DNA of 16,118 bases, taken from Planctomycetota bacterium (GTDB taxonomy: Bacteria; Planctomycetota; UBA8742; JACQVU01). Position numbers and translations under genes: made by a program. Shown one piece after another: positions 8,319 to 13,369 of the stretch. Each line of letters begins with the position of its first letter. Within the stretch, counting starts at the first letter, position 1. The DNA lies in the NCBI GenBank assembly GCA_016209585.1, contig JACQVU010000130.1, forward strand, positions 1 through 16,118, read 5' to 3'. The notes beneath the pieces were generated by a model. It was not told the origin of the DNA, ran no database searches, and was given only the letters and a program-made list of their open reading frames with translations.

Positions 8319-8741
8319 TCAGGAACTCGGAAACCAAGAGTCAGTATAGCACGAGCGGCCTCCTTGCCACACGCGGGTTGGGGGCGAGACAAGGAGATGG
8401 GGAGATGGGGAGATGGGGAGACTCTTTTGCGCGCGCGGGAGCGGACAGGAACCCGGAGCGTGAGCGACGGGTCGGGCGGCGGCGTCAATGTCCGGTGGAA
8501 CGTCGACTCCCTGCTCGCGCAATCCGGCGATCAGCGCTTCAACGTCATGGACCAATCGGAAACCGGCGTGGCGCGCCAGATAAACAGCTTTCAACGCTTT
8601 CTCCACCGCTTGCTGAGCGTGGAAGCACAGGTCTTCGTATGCCGCGCCAGGCGGAAGCGTTGCGCGCGCCAAGGCGAGGTCGTTGCTCGCGCGAGCAAGC
8701 CAGACCTGGGGAGCGCCGGGGATTCGCTCAGGGGGAGGCAC
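8319..8741 (-). CDS. HEPN-domain protein (toxin-type partner of MNT), 3' end replaced by repeat sequence
   Basis: GTG start at 8741 with AGAGG six bases upstream, overlapping the end of the MNT gene by 14 bp. Residues 1-89 match the HEPN fold of MNT-HEPN pairs: WLARASNDLALA (14-25), the signature CFHAQQAVEKALKA (39-52), and RLVHDVEALIAGL (62-74). HEPN partners are usually RNases or RNA-binding toxins held in check by the nucleotidyltransferase. In full-length relatives residues after '...DIDAAA' continue with a last helix (L-x2-Y...RYP type). Here that part is absent, and from residue about 90 the frame runs through a REP-like hairpin, a ggagatgg tandem repeat (giving LPISPSPHL) and the promoter region of the next gene. 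The last 50 residues are therefore probably not native, and the toxin may be dead or altered. The domain call is good; functional status is uncertain. Confidence 0.72.
   Translation of the reverse strand: MPPPERIPGAPQVWLARASNDLALARATLPPGAAYEDLCFHAQQAVEKALKAVYLARHAGFRLVHDVEALIAGLREQGVDVPPDIDAAARPVAHAPGSCPLPRAQKSLPISPSPHLLVSPPTRVWQGGRSCYTDSWFPSS
8343..8351 (-). promoter_or_regulatory. Candidate extended -10 promoter for the S41 protease unit
   Basis: Minus-strand TGCTATACT: TGn plus a five-of-six TATAAT match, about 69 bp before the preferred ATG at 8274, with no convincing -35. It lies inside the aberrant 3' part of the HEPN reading frame, which fits that part being intergenic DNA rather than native coding sequence. 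A transcript from here would start near 8336 and would exclude or barely include the alternative TTG start at 8337, which further favours ATG 8274. Confidence 0.4.
8393..8424. repeat. Short tandem repeat, unit ggagatgg (8 bp, three exact copies and a partial fourth)
   Basis: Three exact copies of ggagatgg at 8393-8416 followed by ggagactc at 8417-8424. The sequence is purine-only on the plus strand for most of its length. Arrays of this type occur between genes in several large bacterial genomes and are prone to slippage. Here the array lies in the degenerate tail of the HEPN frame, where it is translated as the low-complexity LPISPSPHL. Confidence 0.85.
8448..8473. repeat. REP-like short palindromic element at the HEPN break point
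   Basis: The sequence contains acccg (8451-8455) and cgggt (8468-8472), a 5-bp inverted repeat around a 12-base loop that itself holds gagcg twice (8456-8460 and 8462-8466). From memory, near-identical 'cggagcgtgagcgacggg' elements are dispersed in planctomycete genomes; only one copy is visible here, so its repetitive nature is inferred. Its right edge (8473) coincides with the point where HEPN homology stops. Confidence 0.5.
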
Positions 8742-9078
8742 GATACACCTCTTTCCCCTCGCGAAGCGCCGAACGATAGACGAGTGACGGATTGTCTCCC
8801 AAGCGCAGGAGGTCCTCTTCCGTGGCGGCGATGACGTCTTTCGCGATGCCTAACCCGGAAAGGGCGAGATACGCCGCCCGCGCCGCGTCGCGCCGGTGGG
8901 CGCCGGGGGGCATGACCAGCAGCAGATCCACGTCGCTGTCGACCCCCATCTCTCCCCGTGCCGCGGAGCCGAACAGAATGACCCGCTGGGGTCGAACGGC
9001 GCGAACGACGCGCTCGACGATCCGCGCGAGAAGATCCGAGTCGAGCGCTCGTGCATTGGGGGTGGAGTCGCACCGCAT
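8728..9078 (-). CDS. MNT-type minimal nucleotidyltransferase (antitoxin of an MNT-HEPN pair)
   Basis: 116 residues from ATG 9078; a GTG one codon earlier (9081) is an alternative, and neither has a clear Shine-Dalgarno. The polymerase-beta-like nucleotidyltransferase core is intact: RVILFGSAARGE (32-43) with the GS motif, then DSDVDLLLV (47-55) giving the two catalytic aspartates D49 and D51, and a third acidic residue in KDVI (about D81). In characterised pairs the MNT protein AMPylates its HEPN partner and neutralises it; the gene order MNT then HEPN with a 14-bp overlap matches such modules. The unit sits alone between two envelope-gene operons, with its own extended -10 element upstream. 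Because the HEPN partner is truncated, this antitoxin may persist without an active toxin. Confidence 0.88.
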   Translation of the reverse strand: MRCDSTPNARALDSDLLARIVERVVRAVRPQRVILFGSAARGEMGVDSDVDLLLVMPPGAHRRDAARAAYLALSGLGIAKDVIAATEEDLLRLGDNPSLVYRSALREGKEVYRASP

Positions 9079-9114
9079 CACATCACAACGTTCTTGTCGA
9101 CGCGCCGTGGACGC

Positions 9115-9123
9115 ATCATAGCA
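9115..9123 (-). promoter_or_regulatory. Candidate extended -10 promoter for the MNT-HEPN pair
   Basis: Minus-strand TGCTATGAT: TGn plus a five-of-six TATAAT match, in the 57-bp gap between secretin-like paralogue B and the MNT gene, about 37 bp before ATG 9078. The -35 region would fall in the end of the upstream gene and is weak. If real, it lets the toxin-antitoxin pair be transcribed apart from the unit upstream. The rest of the gap shows no hairpin that I would call a terminator. Confidence 0.35.
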
Positions 9124-9135
9124 TCGCCGGCGGCC

Positions 9136-10896
9136 TCAGCCATCCGCGCGCGCGGCGGACAGGATCAACGTCAGCGGCGCCTCGCGGCCGTCAACGCTCC
9201 ACTCGCCCAGGGGGATCGCCACGCCTCCGCCGAGAGGCACGTCGACCGTGTGCCTGGCGTCGATGATCTCCTGCACGGGCCGATCGATCTGTTCCAGAAC
9301 GAACGCCGGCTCCGCGAACGCGACCGACGCCACCTGCACCCCAAGGTCAAGCGTGACCTTGGACTCGTCGCAACGGCGCACGGCCAGCGCCAGGTTGACG
9401 CCGGCGCCGATCTCTCCGATCACCGGCGCCGAGGCGACCGCGCCCATCGCCACCTCCACATGGTGGTCCATCAGGTAATGCTCCCTCCGCTGAAAGCCGA
9501 TGACCCCGCCTCCGTCGACAAGAACGAGCGCCCCCCCCGCGGCGATCGTGCGCCGCGCGTCCCCAGCCGGACCCCCGGTCTCCGCCGGCGCAACCGCCGC
9601 GCGGAGACGCTCGGCATCCAGAATCGTCGTGAAGTCCGGCGCGACGCCCGCCGGCGCGCCGTGCGCCAGCCAGGCGTTGATGGCGAACTGCTTCCCCTTC
9701 TCCCGTTCACGCGCCGCCGTCCAGGCCTGGATGCCCGCGGGCGTGAAGGCAAAATGTGTGGCCCGCAGAATCCTCCCGCCCACCTCCGACAAGGGGGCTT
9801 GGGCATCCGGTGAGATCGACCGGACAAGATCGGCCGTGGTCTCCGTCCGCGGCGACTCCCATGGGGCAGCCGCGCGTATCGCCAGGAACCAGTCACTTCG
9901 CTCCACCACTTCCGGTGTCATCGCGCGGGCTGTGAACGCGCAGCGATCATCGAGCAGCGACGACACCCGGAAAAGCACGCTCTGGCTCCCCGGTTCCAGC
10001 ACCGGGGGCGCGGGCGGCGCCGAGGAGTCCACCGTCACCACGAGAACGGTGGGCGGCGGCGCGTCTTCACCCGGCGACGGCGGCGCGACCGCGCCCAGCA
10101 GGGCCGCGCGGTCGTCGGGCAGCACGAACTCTCCCCCGGCGGTGACCCGGCGCTCGCGCGGGAGCGTCAGCGGCCCCGCCTCCGCGCGCACCCGCCGCCA
10201 GCCGGTGGCTGGTTCGCACTCCTCCGCCCATAGGCGCACCACGTTGGCGCCGCGGCTTTGCAGCCGGCTCACCGCGACACGGACCAGCCGGCCGGTCACG
10301 TGGTCACGAACGACCGGCTGGAAAGCCCACGCGCCCTGCGCGACTTCCACCTGGTACCCCGCGAGGTAGGAGCGTATCGCCCGCGACTCGCCGACGCTGG
10401 CAAGGCTGTCCCAAGCCGTGCAATTGACGCTTCGCGCTTCCTTCGCGGCGCGAATGAAGGCCTCAGCCTCCGCGCGGGGCGCCAATCCCGCGACCGCGGC
10501 GCTCGACGCGAGCGCCGCCAACTGCTCGGGCGACGGCCGGACGAACGTGACCCGCACCTCGTGCCTGAACCGCGCGAGGTTCACCAGCGCCGCGCGGAGC
10601 GCTTCGATCCGTTCGTGCAATCGGCGCGGGCCGAACACGTCGAAACGGCTGCCCGTCTCTGACATGGAGGCGTTCTCCTCCCGCCCGATCCAACCGTTAA
10701 TGAGATCCCTCGCCCTCGCGACGACCGGCGCGGGAGGCCATTCGTCCTCCGTCAAAGGACCAAGACAGGAAAAGTCATGCACGCGATGCTCGCGCTCATT
10801 CGGGCCGGCGCCCGGCGCGGCCTCGCCCGCCACCGACGGCGAAGCAGACGACAGCGCGCCGAGGAACAGGAAGATCGTGAACCACGGTTTGACCAT
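9136..10896 (-). CDS. Exported protein with duplicated secretin-like modules, paralogue B (uncharacterised)
   Basis: 586 residues from ATG 10896, chosen because GGGGA lies 7 nt upstream and a Sec signal peptide follows directly (MVKPW..., cut probably near residue 23, SVAGEA). The open frame upstream reads through the end of the preceding gene and is discarded. A VHDF motif (39-42) and RLHERIEALRAAL (92-104) resemble the VHD/H-x2-I-x2-LR pattern before secretin domains. Two similar modules follow. Module 1 contains VRVTFVR (114-120), VEVAQG (183-188), LTLPRER (243-249), FVLPDDRAALLGA (257-269) and PTVLVVTV (282-289). Module 2 contains FTPAGIQAW (384-392), FQRRE (468-472), VEVAMG (480-485), APVIGEIGAGVNLALAV (490-506) and PLTLILS (574-580). 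It is a clear paralogue of the gene 16 bp upstream, with the same order and near-identical C-terminal pattern (LxLxxxxAR-x-[DE]-G). No transmembrane helix beyond the signal is seen. Function is unknown; outer-membrane or periplasmic location is inferred. Confidence 0.75.
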   Translation of the reverse strand: MVKPWFTIFLFLGALSSASPSVAGEAAPGAGPNEREHRVHDFSCLGPLTEDEWPPAPVVARARDLINGWIGREENASMSETGSRFDVFGPRRLHERIEALRAALVNLARFRHEVRVTFVRPSPEQLAALASSAAVAGLAPRAEAEAFIRAAKEARSVNCTAWDSLASVGESRAIRSYLAGYQVEVAQGAWAFQPVVRDHVTGRLVRVAVSRLQSRGANVVRLWAEECEPATGWRRVRAEAGPLTLPRERRVTAGGEFVLPDDRAALLGAVAPPSPGEDAPPPTVLVVTVDSSAPPAPPVLEPGSQSVLFRVSSLLDDRCAFTARAMTPEVVERSDWFLAIRAAAPWESPRTETTADLVRSISPDAQAPLSEVGGRILRATHFAFTPAGIQAWTAAREREKGKQFAINAWLAHGAPAGVAPDFTTILDAERLRAAVAPAETGGPAGDARRTIAAGGALVLVDGGGVIGFQRREHYLMDHHVEVAMGAVASAPVIGEIGAGVNLALAVRRCDESKVTLDLGVQVASVAFAEPAFVLEQIDRPVQEIIDARHTVDVPLGGGVAIPLGEWSVDGREAPLTLILSAARADG

Positions 10897-10912
10897 CGTG
10901 TCGTCCCCGTTG

Positions 10913-12829
10913 TCATCCCTCGACCCGCGCCAGCGTGACCAGCAGCGACAGCGGCAGGTCCGTTCCCCCGCTCCGCCAGGAGCCGGCGGCAAGGACAGCG
11001 GTCGCGCCGGGCGCCAGTTCGGCCACCCGATCCAGGTCCACAAGTTGCTGCCGAGGAAGATCGATCACCGTGCCCCCCGTCTCCACGTGGCCCAGCGAGT
11101 CGATGACCCCGATCTGGCCGCGCACCACCACCTCCACCCGGCCCGCCGCCGTCGGCCGCAGCCCGATCCGCAGGTTCGCGCCGGAGGAGATCGCCCCCAC
11201 CACCGGCAGGTCCAGGTGGTAGCCCTGCGCGATTTCCACGCCGCTCTCCACTACGATGGCCTCACGCCGCTGGAGCGCAAGTATTGACTCTCCCCCCATG
11301 AGGAGTATCGTTCCCCCGTGCAGCATCGCTCGCGGCGGCGGGTCAGCCGGTCCGCCGATGGCCGCCAGCAGCGCCGCCAGCGCCTCTTCGGAAGGGTTGG
11401 CGGCGGGCGCGCCGGGCAGCGCGCCTTCGACCAGCCGGACGGTGACGGCGTACTGGCGGCCGAAATCAGCCTCCCGCGTGGCCGTCCACTTGGCGATCGC
11501 CGTCGGCGTCAGGTTCGGGTCGGTGCAGGTGGCCACGTCGCGGCAGAGGGCCGACGCTTCGCCAAGCGCCTCGGGATCGCGGAGCGCAACCCACATGCGG
11601 TTGACCTCCTCCCCAACCGGGGCCACCCGCGCAGGCGGCGACGGGCCAGGGACTCCCAGAGTCGGCGGGCCCGGGTCCCGCCGCCATTCGAGCGGCGGCG
11701 GCCAGGAAAAGAACGCCCTCGGCGCGGCCAGCGGCGTGGCGCGAAAGAGCGTTTCGGGGTAGCCGGGAAGCGCCACGGGAGTGTACGCGCCAACCGCGCC
11801 GCCGCGAAGCCGCAACACGATCACCGTGGGCAGCGCGTCGTCGTCGGTCCACGCGGCTGGCGCGCCGAGCAGCGCCGCCGCGCCGTCCGGCAGCACGAAC
11901 TCCGCGCCGAGACACATGAACCGCTCCCTCGGCAGCGTGATTTCGCCCGCCTCCGTTGGGGCGGTGCGCCACGGGTCCACCGCCTGGTCGCATCGGGCTT
12001 GCAGCAGCACCAGGTTCGCGGCGCTCGCGGCCAACCGGTTGACCGTGACCACCGCGGCTTCCCCAAGCGGGAGAGAATAGGGAACCGGATCCAGCCGGCC
12101 GGCCCCTTGGGCGATTTCTCCAAAAAAGCCGCCAACGAAGGTCCGCTGAACGAACTGCGCCGCCATGCGGGCCACGCCCTCCGGCGCAGTGACCAGCAGG
12201 CGGCGCGCCGTGGGCGTGGCGTTGACCAGCGCCTCAGCCACGGCGTCGGGGACGATCCGCGCGAAGGAAGGGCGCGCCCCGAACGCGCGGCGCTGTTCGG
12301 CCGAGAGCCGGACAAACGAGATCGAAACCTGGCACGGCGGCGCGACCGCCACTTCCAGCGCCCGACGGAGCGCGTCGATGCGCTGGTGCGATGCCCGCGA
12401 CCCGGTCACCGTCCAGCGCAGTTGGTCCTCATGAATGGCGGCGCTCTCCTCGCGGCGCTGCATGTCGTTGAACGCCCGCCAGAGTCCGATCTGTATCTCC
12501 CGTGGGTCAAGCAGCGGGTTCGCCGTGGGCGACAGGTCGCCTGACAACCAGCGCCCGAAGAGAGTGGTCGGCGGAACGCCCCGAACCGGCAGATCGGGTT
12601 GGGGCGCCGGCGCTCCCGGCCCAGGCCACACCGCTCCCCACGGCGAAAGAAACTGGAAGTCATGCACACGGGTTTCCGGCCCGTCACCCGTGGCGTCGGG
12701 CGTGGAACCGGGCGGGGTCGCGTTTCCCGGAGCCTCGCCGGCGTGGAGGCGCGCCATGCCCCCCAGCGCGCCGCCCGCGCACACCACCACGGTGATCGCC
12801 GCCCAGCAAAAGAAGAATCGCCGTATCAT
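10913..12829 (-). CDS. Exported protein with duplicated secretin-like modules, paralogue A (uncharacterised)
   Basis: 638 residues from ATG 12829, which overlaps the mogA stop as ATGA. This start gives a proper signal peptide (MIRRFFFCWAAITVVV..., cleavage perhaps near LHAGEA, residues 28-33), so the longer open frame is rejected. VHDF (55-58) and SHQRIDALRRAL (147-158) resemble secretin N-domain patterns. Module 1 (about 138-342): VSISFVRLS (168-176), GEIAQG (237-242), ITLPRER (297-303), FVLPDGAAALLGA (311-323), PTVIVLRL (334-341). Module 2 (about 437-638): LTPTAIAKW (440-448), ALQRREAIV (518-526), VEIAQG (531-536), LPVVGAISSGANLRI (541-555), VIDLPR (588-593), PLSLLVTLARVEG (626-638). A Pro-rich linker (about 375-405) separates them. 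The closest familiar pattern is the beta-domain of type II/IV-pilus secretins ('dveva...PvvG.i..G..l.v.p'), but the match is weak and by eye. The function is unknown. Confidence 0.75.
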   Translation of the reverse strand: MIRRFFFCWAAITVVVCAGGALGGMARLHAGEAPGNATPPGSTPDATGDGPETRVHDFQFLSPWGAVWPGPGAPAPQPDLPVRGVPPTTLFGRWLSGDLSPTANPLLDPREIQIGLWRAFNDMQRREESAAIHEDQLRWTVTGSRASHQRIDALRRALEVAVAPPCQVSISFVRLSAEQRRAFGARPSFARIVPDAVAEALVNATPTARRLLVTAPEGVARMAAQFVQRTFVGGFFGEIAQGAGRLDPVPYSLPLGEAAVVTVNRLAASAANLVLLQARCDQAVDPWRTAPTEAGEITLPRERFMCLGAEFVLPDGAAALLGAPAAWTDDDALPTVIVLRLRGGAVGAYTPVALPGYPETLFRATPLAAPRAFFSWPPPLEWRRDPGPPTLGVPGPSPPARVAPVGEEVNRMWVALRDPEALGEASALCRDVATCTDPNLTPTAIAKWTATREADFGRQYAVTVRLVEGALPGAPAANPSEEALAALLAAIGGPADPPPRAMLHGGTILLMGGESILALQRREAIVVESGVEIAQGYHLDLPVVGAISSGANLRIGLRPTAAGRVEVVVRGQIGVIDSLGHVETGGTVIDLPRQQLVDLDRVAELAPGATAVLAAGSWRSGGTDLPLSLLVTLARVEG

Positions 12830-13362
12830 GATTTCGGCCGGAAGGCGACAATCCGTTCCGGGTTGGTGGTCAGGCGGGGGCCTTCGAGCAGGTCGATGCA
12901 GTAGGGCACCGCCGCGAAGACGGCGTCCAGGCACTCGCCTACCGCCTTCGGGTTGCCGGGAAGATTCAGGATCAGCGCGCGCCCCCGCAGGCCGGCCGTC
13001 TGGCGCGAGAGAATGGCCGTCGGCACGCTCTTCAGGCTGGCGGCGCGCATGGCCTCGCCGAAACCGGGCATCATCCGGTCGCACACCGCAAGGGTGGCTT
13101 CAGGCGTCACGTCGCGCGCGGCCGGCCCCGTGCCGCCGGTGGTGATCACCAGGCAGCACCCCTGGCCATCGCACAGGTCGCGCAGCGCCTCCTCAATCAG
13201 CGGGCGTTCGTCGGGCACCAGCCGCGTCACCGCCTCCCACGCGCAGGTAAGCACTTCGCCCAAGTAACGGGCCACGGCCGGCCCGCCGCGATCCTCATAC
13301 ACGCCGCGGCTGGCGCGGTCGGAGACCGTGACGATTCCCACGCGGGCCGGCGGCGACTCCAT
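12826..13362 (-). CDS. mogA: Molybdopterin adenylyltransferase MogA
   Basis: 178 residues; adenylates molybdopterin to molybdopterin-AMP before molybdate insertion, in the cytoplasm. It aligns along its whole length with E. coli MogA (195 aa): VSDRASRGVYEDRG (13-26), RLVPDE (47-52, Asp51 equals E. coli Asp49), the loop TTGGTGPAARDVTPEAT (74-90, Asp84 equals Asp82), MPGFGEAMR (98-106), LILNLPGNPKA (130-140) and VPYCIDLLEGP (152-162), ending FRPKS. A short insertion present in the E. coli protein (the NVVVHGI stretch) is missing here. A Shine-Dalgarno GGGAGGAG lies 10 nt before the ATG, inside the end of the preceding gene; the intergenic gap is 7 bp. No other molybdenum-cofactor gene is in the window, so it sits apart from its pathway, coupled to secretin-like paralogue A by an ATGA overlap. 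Confidence 0.95.
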   Translation of the reverse strand: MESPPARVGIVTVSDRASRGVYEDRGGPAVARYLGEVLTCAWEAVTRLVPDERPLIEEALRDLCDGQGCCLVITTGGTGPAARDVTPEATLAVCDRMMPGFGEAMRAASLKSVPTAILSRQTAGLRGRALILNLPGNPKAVGECLDAVFAAVPYCIDLLEGPRLTTNPERIVAFRPKS

Positions 13363-13369
13363 GAGCCGG

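Noticed and set aside
8275..8337. TTG start for the S41 gene, adding 21 residues
   Set aside because: The ATG at 8274 has a strong purine-rich Shine-Dalgarno and places the signal peptide near the N-terminus; the candidate -10 element at 8343-8351 leaves no leader for the TTG.
5140..8349. A 1069-codon plus-strand frame opposite the amidotransferase and S41 genes
   Set aside because: Composition is dominated by Arg, Leu, His and Val as expected from the reverse complement of GC-rich genes; no motifs; the minus strand carries intact catalytic motifs.
8393..8424. CRISPR-like repeat
   Set aside because: The unit is 8 bp with no spacers; a simple tandem repeat.
8273..8834. Plus-strand frames across the HEPN/repeat region
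   Set aside because: They translate the repeat element (RNPERERRV, TRSVSDGSG type peptides) and antisense HEPN; no domain or convincing start signal.
8319..9078. Defence island or mobile element around the MNT-HEPN pair
   Set aside because: No transposase, integrase, terminal inverted repeats or other defence genes are visible; the pair stands alone.
10897..11043. Upstream extension of secretin-like paralogue B
   Set aside because: It is the out-of-frame end of paralogue A; the internal ATG has a Shine-Dalgarno and starts a signal peptide.
12830..13084. Upstream extension of secretin-like paralogue A
   Set aside because: It overlaps mogA out of frame; ATG 12829 gives the ATGA coupling and a proper signal peptide.
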